29,929 bases of DNA. Origin: Chara braunii. Its lineage: Eukaryota; Streptophyta; Charophyceae; Charales; Characeae. Below, one piece after another: positions 20,341 to 29,346 of the stretch. Each line of letters opens with the position of its first letter. The first letter of the stretch is position 1. The notes beneath the pieces were generated by a model. The model saw only the letters and a program-made list of their open reading frames with translations, was not told the origin of the DNA and made no database searches. Location of the stretch: positions 368,840 through 398,768 of the forward strand of contig BFEA01000072.1 of assembly GCA_003427395.1 (NCBI GenBank), given 5' to 3'. Position numbers and translations under genes: made by a program.

Positions 20341-21736
20341 ATGTGCTTGATTGGATTTCCATCCAACTCTACATTCACATGCGCCCATACTCGTATGCAA
20401 TAGGATGTCGACTTGGAAAGAGGAGCTACACACCAAACCAGTGAAGAGATGTGCACAGTGGAAGCAAAATCCAAAAATAGAATTGACAAGTCGATTATTC
20501 AATTCTAAAAGTCGCCCCTGCTCTCGCCGCCTCAATCAAGCCTCCAATTCCCAGAAGAATCTCAACCACGATTACAATTACATCACCCCGTTTAATCCCC
20601 AACAAAGAGTTCAACAAGATATGGAGTAGCCAGTATAGCCCATGCTATGGCGCCCAACGAATCCCTGCGCCCGGTTACCTTACGTCTGCATTTCCCAGTG
20701 CTGTTACTATGCACATCCAAATCCAAATAGATTTGGTAGTGTCCCCTTGGAATAACAGCGCCACGAACAGGAGTGGCGAAGAAGAACCTCTCTCTCGAAG
20801 AATCCAATTGGCTGCCATGATGCGGCAGCTACACTACTCTAACCCCCAAACAGCCGTACAGGTGACAGTGCCCACAGCACTTGAGTTCCCCAATCAACTG
20901 CCGCCTCCACCAGACATCCAGGGCCCCCAGCTATGGCCGCCCTCGAGGACTGAAGAAGAAACTGCATTGAAGCCAAGCGCACCAGCAGCACTTCCCGTAG
21001 TGTCCATCCACGCCCGTCACACCCCCCCCCAAAAAAAGTACATCGGGCGTCAACTTTTCATAGCCTCCTCCCCTAGCCTACCGGACCCAAATTGAGACAG
21101 ACCCTAAACCTACAAGAACCGCACATAGAAACCAGACCTAACAGTCTCAGCCGTAAAATTCCTCGGGCCTGGGCCCCAAATCAGTTTATTTACAGAAATG
21201 TCCCTGTACGGGACTTGGCCTGTTGCGGTTTACCGATGCGGGCCTGGACCAACCAAAATCCCGAAATCACCCTTGTTCATGTACAGCCCACTTCATACTG
21301 CAAATTCATTGCAGTTAGAAGGCGAGAAGAGGCTTTTTTTACCATCTTCAAAATCATTTTGAAACAAACGGTCCATATTGGGAAGAAATGAGAATAAAAT
21401 ACACATCCAAATTAATCCTAAATTAAAATGAAATAATAAATTTGTAGAAAAGCCTATCAGCAAAGGAGTGACTGCGATGTACAACAAAAACAACAAAAAT
21501 GTTGTAACAACTGTATGAAAATTAAGTACAATCTCTTTCCAAACTAATTTGAAGAAAAGTCACATTGTCAAATGACATCAACACTCTTACTTCTTGTGCT
21601 GTCTGGTCTGGTCTGGTCTGGTCGCCATATGCGTGCTGGACACGACAATTCATTGTGCTTGCAAATTGAGTCTCTCCAGTGCGGTTTCCATGCAATAGGT
21701 TGTTCAGGAATGTAAGCACGATAAAGATGCAGAAAG
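20341..21736. other. Unassigned region with unrecognised frames
   Basis: Plus-strand frames at 20351-20629, 20709-21095 and 21092-21391 have more balanced composition than most of the window. The second has a Pro-rich centre (LPPPPDIQGPQ). None shows a motif I recognise, and none has clear splice or start context, so I do not call genes. A (TCTGG)n run of four units is at 21602-21622. Confidence 0.4.
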
Positions 21737-21741
21737 AGTTG

Positions 21742-21950
21742 TGTGGCGGACCCACCGGGTGAGGTGCTCCACCTGGGATAGAGATGAAGATGGAGTATGA
21801 GGGTGGAGCAAGATGGCACAGCGCAGCTCCCACACAGACTACAACGCAAGTACTCCAAATTGTGTGAATGTAGAATGACCCAAAGTACAGACTCTGGCTG
21901 GGGTGGTATACCCCAGCGGACTGACTGGACTGGACTGGACTGGTTGATAC
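21742..21950 (-). repeat. 3' LTR, truncated
   Basis: It matches 28503-28715 with about a dozen substitutions and small indels, so the pair is roughly 93 percent alike by eye. It has the same terminal TGTGGCGGAC (plus strand). Homology stops at the (GGACT)n run around 21943, after which an unmatched filler of about 35 bp leads to RT. Confidence 0.88.
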
Positions 21951-21984
21951 TGACAGAGGTACCGATCTGGACGGAATTGGCTGG

Positions 21985-22744
21985 TACCAGGAGGTCGAAC
22001 AGCTCGTCGAAACGAGGCATGAGGTAGCTGTTCTTAATCGTGTAGAGGTTGAGGCCGTGATAATCGATGCAGAGACGGAGAGTTCCATCCGCTTTGCGAG
22101 CAAAGAGGGCGGGTGCACCCCACGGGGAGTTGCTCGGTTTAATGAAACCTAGTTTCAGGAGCTCCTCAAGCTGCCGCTCGAGTTCAGAGGCCTCGGGGAT
22201 CAAGAGTCTGTAGGGTACCTGGTGGTGAACACGATAGTCAGGAACAAGCTGGATGGAGTGCTCGACGTCGCACATTGGTGGGATGTCGACGTACGAGAAC
22301 GACGACGGGAAAATGTCATGGTACTCTCGAACGAGGTCACGAACTGCGGGTTCAAGGTCAGCCGTATAGTGTGCGAGTTCCTCGGCGTCAGCATCAGCAC
22401 GCGACGACGAGGTGGACTCGACGGACGGCGGGGGGGGGGGAAGGAGAGATGAAAGCCATGGAGATAGAAGGAGGATTTGGCTCAAGAGAGTTGAGCTCGG
22501 CGTCTGGACAGGGTGGATCATAGTGCAAGAGATCCGTAACGTTCACCGTAAAGAAGGTGACGTTGTCCTGTCGGATGAAGTGGGCGAACTGCCGAGGCGA
22601 GGTGACGGGGATAGTCGGAGATGGTGTGAGGACGGAAGGCTCCAGGGAAAGGGGATCGGGGCGTGGTGTCGCGATGGTAAATATGAAAGGTACGCGATAT
22701 GTTTGTCCACACTTCGAACTAAGAACGAGCACAGGTCGTATCAC
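21985..22744 (-). pseudogene. Ty3/gypsy pol fragment (N-terminal reverse transcriptase)
   Basis: Two frames join at the G-run 22430-22441. The upstream frame (from 22744) holds a linker with [21 protein letters not shown]. The downstream frame holds [33 protein letters not shown], then [20 protein letters not shown] and [20 protein letters not shown], the first two conserved RT blocks. It ends at RFDELFDLL, just before the block with the first catalytic Asp, so no active site remains. GC content is higher than in the surroundings. The frame change at a long G-run could be a sequencing error, but the 3' truncation is real because the LTR follows at once. Retropepsin is not recognisable upstream. 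Confidence 0.88.
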
Positions 22745-22756
22745 CCTCTTCCATAG

Positions 22757-23239
22757 AGGCTCCCACGCAAAACGATTGCAGCAAAGAATTGACTTTCAAC
22801 GTTGCCAGCACCATTTTGATGTGTTTCGATTATTTCAAACAACAAACTTTGAATGCTTTTGAATCTATGGTGTTAATTCTACTCAGGCACAAAGTGCAGG
22901 CCCATGGGTTGGAGCCATTGTGATAGCAACCCTTGAGCGCCCTGAACAAGTGGGACGTTGCAGATGTCCGCAACGAGACGGACACGACTTATTTCATGCG
23001 TGGAGCATGCATGAAAGACACCTGGAATGACGAACTCATTCCGGGGACCATAGCCTGTCNTGAAAGGAGATCACTGAATTTAGCCAGTCCTTGGAAGATC
23101 TCCGGCCTCCATTTACTGAATTCAAAAAAAAACCTTTTACGCGATTATTGTCACTTCGCCATATTTGTGTTAATTCAGTCCAAACTAGTTTATTTTTGCA
23201 TATCCTTTTTATTTGTTTAGGCAAAATCAATTTTGGTAA
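22757..23239. other. Unassigned segment between pol and mitochondrial DNA
   Basis: It should hold the protease end of the element if nothing was lost, but no retropepsin motif (DSG or DTG) is visible. From about 23110 the sequence turns AT-rich and may be mitochondrial spacer beside the tRNA. An N lies at 23060. Confidence 0.4.
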
Positions 23240-23256
23240 AGTCAGTTTCTTTCATA

Positions 23257-23328
23257 GCCTACTATCGGAGTTGAACCGATGACCATTGCATTACAAGTGC
23301 AACGCTCTGTCCTCTGAGCTAAGTAGGC
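23257..23328 (-). tRNA. Mitochondrial-type tRNA-Thr (anticodon UGU), nuclear copy
   Basis: Read on the minus strand the 72 nt fold completely. The acceptor stem GCCTACT pairs with AGTAGGC without mismatch. The D arm has stem GCTC / GAGC. The anticodon stem TTGCA / TGCAA holds the loop CTTGTAA, with anticodon TGT. There is a 5-nt variable loop, and the T arm ATCGG / CCGAT has loop TTCAACT. CCA is not encoded. The sequence resembles organellar trnT-UGU. It lies 124 nt downstream of the atp4 3' part, same strand. Being inside a nuclear retrotransposon it is probably not used, although the fold is intact. Confidence 0.93.
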
Positions 23329-23452
23329 TTTGGTTTTTGTTCATGTGTATCCGGAACTCAACAAAAAAAACACACCGCGCGTGAAATCAATGAAAGTGGG
23401 AAGATGAAAGATCAAAGGTAATAAAGTAGACAAAGTGGTAAAAAAGAAGAAA

Positions 23453-23671
23453 CTATTCTCTGTCGTACCGCGACACATGTGCTTTGAACTTTTGTTCCAT
23501 TTGTTGACATAAGACTGCTTGCACGTTTTGTTTGCAATTTGGTGCGCAGCGTGTAATCATATCATTTATACATGATTCTCCAGTCATTTGCGTACTTGAA
23601 CGCAAACTAATACTACTTAATTCATGTTGTTTCAAGAACTCTGACATTGCATACGACTCTCCAAGTAAATC
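23453..23671 (-). pseudogene. Mitochondrial atp4 (ymf39), 3' part
   Basis: atp4 encodes subunit b of the mitochondrial ATP synthase peripheral stalk. This piece covers the conserved C-terminal block: [14 protein letters not shown], then [17 protein letters not shown], the cysteine-bearing stretch typical of plant atp4. It ends [10 protein letters not shown] and a stop, which I believe is shorter than the liverwort protein. Homology starts at about 23671, directly after an in-frame TAA. The N-terminal part of the same gene lies at 24832-24960 with about 1.16 kb of nad5 and maturase sequence between. Confidence 0.85.
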
Positions 23672-23692
23672 TTACAAGGCCGTATCCCCCAA

Positions 23693-24247
23693 TTAAGATT
23701 CAGAACTTCGCGTTACCGCCTTCTCTTCGATCCTTCGATAGGGTCGAGTCCCACGGGTAATGGAAAGTGAAAAAGAGAAACGTTTGAAAACCTTAGCAAC
23801 ACTATTCAATTTGAGTTTTCGACCTAGCGTGGCCATGGCGGAATATTGTATGATATATTGAATACGACGCAGCTTGGTACGATTGTGTACAAAACTATAA
23901 TAATTANAAACACCTTGTAGAATCTGATTAAATTTTTTAAGAATCTTTGCAATATCCAAGTTCACCCAGNCCAATTTGGCATGTGGTTTACCCGCTTGAT
24001 CACAAAATCCAGATCTACTCAGGTTTTTTATTATATCAGAGATAGGTGCTTCCATTGTAATATTGGTTTTTCCAAGACTGATAAGTGTAGACAAGAATTT
24101 CACTTTATCGCCAAGCTCTATCTCCGAGGATATTCTCAAATTAATACAAATATCATGTACCAAGTTACAAATTTCTTTGGCCAAACAATAAGGTCCATTC
24201 ACACCGAGAATCCAATCTTTCTCATATCGAACATAATAGACTCGGAC
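23693..24247 (-). pseudogene. Mitochondrial group II intron maturase, C-terminal half
   Basis: Maturases help group II introns fold and splice, and many carry a reverse transcriptase domain. This fragment starts inside RT block 5: VYYVRYEKDWILGVNGPYCL, where the catalytic YADD is replaced by YEKD. It runs through the thumb and the maturase-specific domain X. The latter is marked by ILKKFNQILQGV, NYYSFVHNRTKL, YSAMATLGRKL and SVAKVFKRF, about 90-140 residues after the GTG at 24202. Two N bases give unknown residues (about 23970 and 23907). It ends SSES-stop at 23693. The N-terminal RT part is missing. I cannot say which intron it came from, and a canonical intron domain V after it was not found. 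Confidence 0.8.
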
Positions 24248-24288
24248 TTGTTCAATTATGAAACAGGTGACTGTAGTGAATATGGTGA

Positions 24289-24741
24289 AGCATCATGACA
24301 TCTTTCGATGTCTCGCTTAAAAGCATTGGTTGGAGCAAGAAAAGTGAGAAAAAGTAAACGAAAAGAATAATAAGAAGTCAAAAATACAGAAAGACTTCCA
24401 AGGCAAAAAGCCAAATTACCACTTATGGTATATTTAGTATAAGCAAGTTCTAAGATCACATCCTTCGAATAAAATCCAGTTAAAAAAGGAAATCCAATTA
24501 AAGACATGCTGCCTATTAACATCATAGCATAAGTAAAAGGTAACAAAGAAGCTAATCCTCCCATTTTGCACATACCTTGTTCATCAGACATTGCATGAAT
24601 CACAGAACCTGCACTCAAAAAAAGTAGTGCTTTAAAAAGAGCATAGTTCATCAGATGAAATACACTCACAGAATAATTGGAGATACCACAAGCGAATACC
24701 ATATAACCTAATTGCCTACAAGTAGAATAAGCAATAACCAA
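24289..24741 (-). pseudogene. Mitochondrial nad5 fragment
   Basis: nad5 encodes a proton-pumping, multi-span subunit of respiratory complex I. About 150 codons are open and well conserved: [80 protein letters not shown], and [11 protein letters not shown]. This is the central helix region only; the N-terminal third and the C-terminal third are absent. Homology begins abruptly at VIAYST and stops abruptly after RCHDA, with ten unrelated residues before a stop. No internal stop or frameshift is present, so the transfer is fairly young or the copy was made from a selected source. Edited positions would be expected to differ if RNA editing exists in the donor. Confidence 0.93.
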
Positions 24742-24831
24742 AATTTTTGAACACCTTCGTGGGTTTCATGTGACTGTCACTTCAGCTAAAACCCAAAATG
24801 AAACTTCCATTTTGTGGAGCGGGTTTTTACA

Positions 24832-24961
24832 GAAAGAACTCATGAGTTGTTGTAATTCCGAAACAACAGATTCGCTTCTTGCTTCAAAAGTAACCTTGAA
24901 AGTTTCGCCAAAAGTTTTTTGACTAAATAAAACAAAACCCACAAAACTAAAAACTACTAGA
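24832..24961 (-). pseudogene. Mitochondrial atp4 (ymf39), 5' part (internal piece)
   Basis: It reads [20 protein letters not shown], then [20 protein letters not shown], matching the segment after the membrane region of plant atp4 (the IVA-CFIGF-IFS-KSLG-TFKV region). The first 40 or so residues and the start codon are missing: homology ends at about 24961, where the gag side of the retrotransposon begins. After QQLMSSF the frame goes on for about 20 unrelated residues to a stop at 24766. The rest of the gene lies at 23453-23671 on the same strand. Confidence 0.82.
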
Positions 24962-26464
24962 ATTTCTGGGAAAGGGGAACGACGCTGAGAAGTGTCGTGA
25001 GAGGGGGAGGGAGTGTAACCAGTACGCTGAGGCTGGGGAGGACGAAGTGGGTTGAAGATGGGACTGCATACGCTGATAGGCCCTGAAGGCCTCGTAAGCC
25101 TGCGGGTCGATGTGAAGTCGTACCGCCATAACTCGGAGGCTGGCCAAGAAACGATCGATGAGGGCAGCCTCAAGGAGGAACGCCACATCGCAAATGAGGT
25201 GGGCGTTCTGAAAGGACTGGATGTGGCGGTCCAGACCGGCAACGCCACCAAAGCCGGACCAGCGTGTACTGACGATACACTCGAAGGCGTCAGTCACGTC
25301 ATGTCGGGCGCCGAAGCGATCCTCGAGGAACGCCTAAAAATCCATGAAGGTTGAGGTCCGACCCTCACAAAAGGAGAGTGTAGAAATCCTCCCAAGCGTC
25401 GAAAGGACCGCCACGCAGGCGCGTGGAGAGGTGAGTCACCCATGTATCGGATGAGACGTCCATGAGCTGGAGCGTGCGGGTGGCCAACTGCAACCGTCGA
25501 GACACGCATATCCCTGTACCGTCATACAAGGCAATGTCCATTAAGCGGACGAGTAGTGCGCCACCGTTTTGGCGGCGAGAAGATTGAGGAGCAGAGGCCT
25601 GCGCTACGACCGAGTAAGTCGGTGCAGATCCTGGAGAAGGGGGTGCAGCGGCGGGGGGAACAACGGGAGACTACGAGGGAGCTGCGGTAGAAGAGGTCGC
25701 AGCAACCTAAGGAGTAGGAAGGAGGTAGGATGGGAGTGGAGGGGGTGCAGGGCGGGGGAAGCGAGCCCGCATGGATGAAAGAGTAGAGTAGCCACCTGTG
25801 ATGGTAGGGGTGGTTGAAGGCGAAAGAGGGCGAGGTCGGCTCAGATCTGGGCAAGCTCGGTCTCAAGATGGCGGGCATAGTTTGAGCGAGAAGTAGTAGG
25901 AGGAGGAATGGGGGAAGTAAACGCACGAGCGGCGTGGGGCATCACATAAGGGGGAGAGCCAGATGGCGCTATGGTCGTGCGAAGGAGGAGAAGAAGCGGG
26001 GCACCCGAAAAAGCTGAGACCGCGGTAGGGGACTGTGGTCCCTTGGCCGTAGTGACCGGAATCTGGGCGGTAGAGTGAGGGAAGGCCTGGCCCGTGGCGA
26101 CCGTCGCGCTAGGGGCGTGGACGGTCACCAGGATGGCCGGGTCAGGGGCAACGGAGGAGGAAGCTCCACCGTGGCCACCACGTCGGAGGACAGGAGACCC
26201 GAACTGCGAGCCAGAAGAAGAGAGAGAGTTATAAGAGGAAGGACAAAAAGCGTCCTGGAGTTGCCGCATGCCAGCGGCAAGAGTCGCCACCTACGCCTGT
26301 AAGGGCACGAGGGTCGCCAGTTGCGCTTGGATAGGCAAGAGGAGGGAGGTGAGGAGAGCATGCAGATACGCCTGGGGTTGATGGTCCTGAGCTCCCTGCA
26401 CGGTTGTGGAGCCCGGTGCCGAGGTCGTCGCCGCGTCCGCGACTTTTGACACACCGTCGGCCAT
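24962..26464 (-). pseudogene. Ty3/gypsy gag, decayed
   Basis: The likely start is the ATG at 26464 (MADGVSKVADAATT). The frame continues to about 25841, broken by a TAG at 26291-26293. It is Ser/Pro/Ala-rich and contains MRQLQDAFCPSS. A core follows in other frames: about 25580-25365 reads LQLATRTLQLMDVSSDTW, then LRGGPFDAWEDFYTLL. About 25352-25050 reads [28 protein letters not shown] and [12 protein letters not shown], the typical gag order (W-x-F then a basic, helical stretch). No CCHC zinc knuckle is seen; it would lie where the mitochondrial DNA now begins. At least three frameshifts or stops make it non-functional. Confidence 0.72.
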
Positions 26465-26667
26465 AGGGAGGTGATGGGCCGGGCTGGAGGGGGTCAGAGG
26501 AGGTCCGCGTGAGCGGAGGGCGTAGCGAGGGGGTCAGCGGTAGAAAGTGACGGGCTACGTTAGCAAGTCGAGCGCGGGGCGCCATCAAAGGGGGCGAGGT
26601 GGTTCGGGTCCAGGGTGCCCGAATGGGAAGGGAAAGTAAGAAGAAGGGGAGATGGGAGAGTAAGGGG

Positions 26668-26730
26668 GTTAGGAAAACCCTAAACCCCAGAAAAACCCTA
26701 AGAAAACCCTAACTGGTTAGGATAGGGTAT
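26668..26730. repeat. Degenerate telomere-like repeat
   Basis: AAACCCTAAACCCC, AAAACCCTAAG and AAAACCCTAACT lie within about 50 bp, beside TTAGG words on the other side. Plant telomeres are made of CCCTAAA. Such telo-box words are also common in plant 5' leaders, so this need not be an ancient telomere. Confidence 0.6.
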
Positions 26731-26900
26731 CGATGACCTAATCTAGAAAAGAAAATAGCAACCGTGGAGGGAAGGGAGAGAGAAAAATAAAAAATTAAAA
26801 AATTTTGAGAGAAAAATAAAAATAAATAAATAATCAAAATAATTAAAATACATAAAAAAACAAAATGTGAAGAGAGAAAGAATTATTTATTTTTTTGAAA

Positions 26901-27206
26901 TTTTTGGCAACATTTCCTTGCCCCCCATGGGGTCAAGAATGTGCCAAGAGGAAGGACAGACCAAAATAAGCACACAAAGGTTCAAAATGACGCAAATTAT
27001 AAATTTCAGAAAATAAATAAATAAATGAGGAGGGGGAGAGTGAAGAGAGACTAAATGTTGAATTTTTCAAAAATTTTGGCAGCATTTCATTACCCCCATG
27101 GGGTCGAAGTGTGCCGGCAAGGATATGACTAAGTAAGATGTAGAAAGTAGGGAGAAAAAAAAACATTTCGACGGCACTTCGTTACCCCCACAGGGTCAAA
27201 ATATGC
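26901..27206. repeat. Motif repeated three times in the LTR element leader
   Basis: Copies at about 26901-26946, 27074-27116 and 27168-27206. The shared order is GGCA-CATTTC, TT-CCCCCATGGGGTC, then AA--TGTGCC. The first two contain the palindrome CCCCATGGGG; the third has CCCCCACAGGG. Spacing is about 170 and 95 bp and the DNA between is unrelated. Confidence 0.65.
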
Positions 27207-27787
27207 GTAAAGAGCGGAAATAACTAAGTCCTACCAGATCTAGAGATGCCGCAGAAAAAATTCAAAATTTCAAAACAAATAAAAATAATAAAAATAAAAT
27301 AAATCTGAAAATGAGAAAGGCAGTAGAAAGAAGAAGAAAATTCCATTTTTTGAAGAAATAAGAAATTTAAATCAAAAGAAAGACAAAAAGAAAAACAAAA
27401 ATTCAAAGTTGGGGGGGAAAGGGGATGAAAAAGTGAAGAAAGAAGAGAGAAGTAGGTGAGAAAGAGAAAAAGATTGAAGTGGGAGAGAGGGAAGATGATG
27501 GGGTTGTAGTTAGGGGGAAGAGGGAGAGGAGGGTAGTAGAATGGGAGAGAAGGATATGGAAAAGGTGGAGAGGAGTAGATGAGATTAGTAGAAGATGGCG
27601 AGTGGGGAGGAGAGGAGAGAAAAAGGTTGCGGAAGATGGGTGAAGAGGGAGGTAGGAGGAGGGAGTAGTGGTAGGGTTAGAAAGGATGAGTAGATGATGG
27701 GGGGGAAGAGAAAAGGGGTTGGGGGAGAATAGGTTAGTGGGTAGGATGGTGATACCAAGCTCTTGGGAGGCCAAGAGTAGAGCACTA

Positions 27788-27808
27788 CCAAGATCCACAG
27801 GATCTTGG
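27788..27808. repeat. Perfect 9-bp hairpin
   Basis: CCAAGATCC, loop ACA, GGATCTTGG. The left half recurs at 27926-27937 (AGATCCACAG) without its partner. Confidence 0.75.
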
Positions 27809-27904
27809 CCTTCAAGATGCTGCTGGCCTGATGGCACGGCCAAAAAAAAAAATCTAGAGTGGGTTGAGATCTTGATCAGCCACCCAGATGTCACTGTAAT
27901 GCAG

Positions 27905-27920
27905 CCCCCTAGCTAGGGGG
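27905..27920. repeat. 16-bp palindrome
   Basis: CCCCCTAGCTAGGGGG is a perfect palindrome. Confidence 0.8.
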
Positions 27921-28145
27921 GTCTTCAAGATCCACAGCAAGCGGCCACGTGGCAATGCAGATACGTACCAGATACCAGCCACGTGCGCATGCGGTAGCAC
28001 CCATGACCACCCGGGGGGGTGGCAAATAGCTGTCTTGCCGCACACTGCTCGCCGCTCGCCGCTCGTTGACGGGGGGGGGAGAGGGGGGTAAATAGCTGTC
28101 GTGGCACTTCTTCAACACCAGCGAGCCACCGTATGAGTTCAGATT

Positions 28146-28215
28146 GTGGCTTTGGCCAGTGTGTTAAGGCACTGGGCATGCACGTGCAAGCTGCCTAGGT
28201 TCGAACCCTGGCAGC
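28146..28215 (+). repeat. tRNA-like segment, probably a SINE head
   Basis: A perfect Pol III B box, GGTTCGAACCC, is at 28198-28208, flanked by a T-stem-like CTAGG / CCTGG. Upstream, TGGCCAGTGTGTTAAGGC (about 28153-28170) resembles the A box and D arm of Leu or Ser tRNAs (TGGCCGAGTGGTTAAGGC). The acceptor and anticodon stems do not fold well, so it is not a working tRNA. A tRNA-derived SINE in the leader of the LTR element is the best guess. Confidence 0.55.
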
Positions 28216-28489
28216 AGCAACATCCCGGATCTTGATGATATATAATCCGGGAGCAGGGCGGGCCAGCGAGGCAGCTTGGGAGCGCGCGCGAGTGCCTTGG
28301 CCTTGGCGCACGTGTCGTGCTGGCTGTCTCCTTTTTTGCCACGTGTCCGCCTCTCCACGCTGCTGCTTTTTCTGCTGTTTTCGTCGTTTCCATCTTCGGA
28401 AACCCTGAAAATCCCGCTATTGGGATTACAACAATTTCCCTCTGTTACGGGCGGGAGGGTGGGTTGCAGCGGCAGCGGGGACCGTTCCC

Positions 28490-28501
28490 GCTCTGATACC
28501 A
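28490..28501 (-). other. Primer binding site for initiator tRNA-Met
   Basis: On the minus strand TGGTATCAGAGC follows the LTR after one base. It is complementary to the 3' end of plant initiator tRNA-Met including CCA, the usual primer of plant gypsy and copia elements. It fixes the element's orientation and the LTR inner edge. Confidence 0.93.
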
Positions 28502-28502
28502 G

Positions 28503-28803
28503 TGTGGCGGACCCACCGGGTGAGGTGCTCCGCCTGGGCTAGAGATGAAGATGTAGGATGAGGGTGGAGCAAGATGGCACAGCGCAACTCCCACACAGAC
28601 TCCAACGCACGTACTCCAAACTGTGCGAATGTAGAATGACCCAAAGTACAGACTCTGGCTGGGGTATACCTCACCGGACTGACTGGACTGGACTGGACTG
28701 GACTGGCTGGTATGGGCCTGGACTGGACTACCCCGAATACAACACAGGCCTGTGAGAACAGGCCAAGGGGCTGGTCTCACAGGCCAACCAGAGGTCCGCT
28801 ACA
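28503..28803 (-). repeat. 5' LTR, complete (301 bp)
   Basis: On the plus strand it runs from TGTGGCGGAC to GTCCGCTACA, a 10-bp terminal inverted repeat with one mismatch and the usual TG...CA. It contains a (GGACT)n microsatellite at about 28676-28706 and a hairpin with arms CCTGTGAGA / TCTCACAGG (28749-28757 and 28775-28783). The inner edge adjoins the primer site. Confidence 0.9.
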
Positions 28804-28992
28804 AGGTGTTTGTGAATGTGGTTCCTGCATGACATTAAAAAAAAAGAAATCGACGACCTTCACAGTGTTTTCTTGAAACTTCTTCCCATTTGGGTAAATA
28901 TAACAGGGGTTCGCCAAGAAGTTGCCATATGAGAGGGGCAGGTCTGCAAATATGATTAGTTCATCATAGCAAAGTTTACTGACTGCTGATGG

Positions 28993-29107
28993 ATGACGAC
29001 CTGAGATGGATGGGGAAGAACGCAAGTGCTTCCAGCAGCAAATCAAGTTTAATCACCCTGATGACGACCTGAGATGGATGGGGGGCGAACGCAAATGCTT
29101 CCAGCAC
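28993..29107. repeat. Direct repeat of about 46 bp
   Basis: GATGACGACCTGAGATGGAT, then GGGG, GAACGCAA-TGCTTCCAGCA, occurs at about 28993-29038 and again at 29060-29107, separated by about 20 bp. The two differ by a few bases. Confidence 0.85.
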
Positions 29108-29299
29108 GAGGCAGCACAGCTGGGTGCCTGGCTGCCATCGGACCATTAGTTCATCCAGATGGATGATCTAGTATCCTGGGCCTGCGGAAAATACTCCCAG
29201 GGCAATCTGGGGCCGTGGGTAGGTGCCCAGACCCCAAGGCGGGAGGGGGGAAATAAATAGTGGGAAGAGACCCAGTTTTTACAATAGATCTAATCAGAT

Positions 29300-29301
<2 letters not shown>

Positions 29302-29344
<43 letters not shown>
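29302..29344. repeat. (TG)n microsatellite
   Basis: About 42 bp of pure GT repeat. Confidence 0.97.

Positions 29345-29346
<2 letters not shown>

Larger units (their letters stand above)
26465..28489 (-). other. Long 5' leader of the LTR element
   Basis: About 2 kb lie between the primer site and gag. Contents include telomere-like AAACCCTAA words (26668-26730), a motif repeated three times (26901-27206), a strongly purine-rich stretch (27400-27740), hairpins at 27788-27808 and 27905-27920, and a tRNA-like segment at 28146-28215. Frames here are low-complexity and not convincing genes. Confidence 0.6.
21742..28803 (-). mobile_element. Ty3/gypsy LTR retrotransposon, defective, carrying mitochondrial DNA
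   Basis: The element reads on the minus strand: complete 5' LTR (28503-28803), primer binding site, a leader of about 2 kb, decayed gag (24962-26464), an inserted block with mitochondrial genes, an RT start (21985-22744) and a truncated 3' LTR (21742-21950). Outer flanks AGTTG (21737-21741) and AGGTG (28804-28808) match at 4 of 5, fitting a 5-bp target duplication. Most of RT, all of RNase H and integrase, the polypurine tract and the first third of the 3' LTR are missing, apparently through one internal deletion. It cannot move by itself. Confidence 0.82.

Noticed and set aside
21797-22027. Plus-strand frames near 21.8 kb and 28.6 kb with matching peptides
   Set aside because: They are the two LTRs read in one frame, not a duplicated gene.
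23670-23760. Group II intron domain V after the maturase
   Set aside because: A GCG-GTAA-CGC hairpin and TTCTGAATC are suggestive, but the helix does not extend as domain V requires and the catalytic triad is not in place.
26668-26730. Internal telomere
   Set aside because: Only a few degenerate CCCTAAA units, inside the leader of an LTR element.
27403-27894. A minus frame rich in Ser, Leu, Pro and Phe
   Set aside because: It arises from a purine-rich tract in the LTR element leader; low complexity, no motif.
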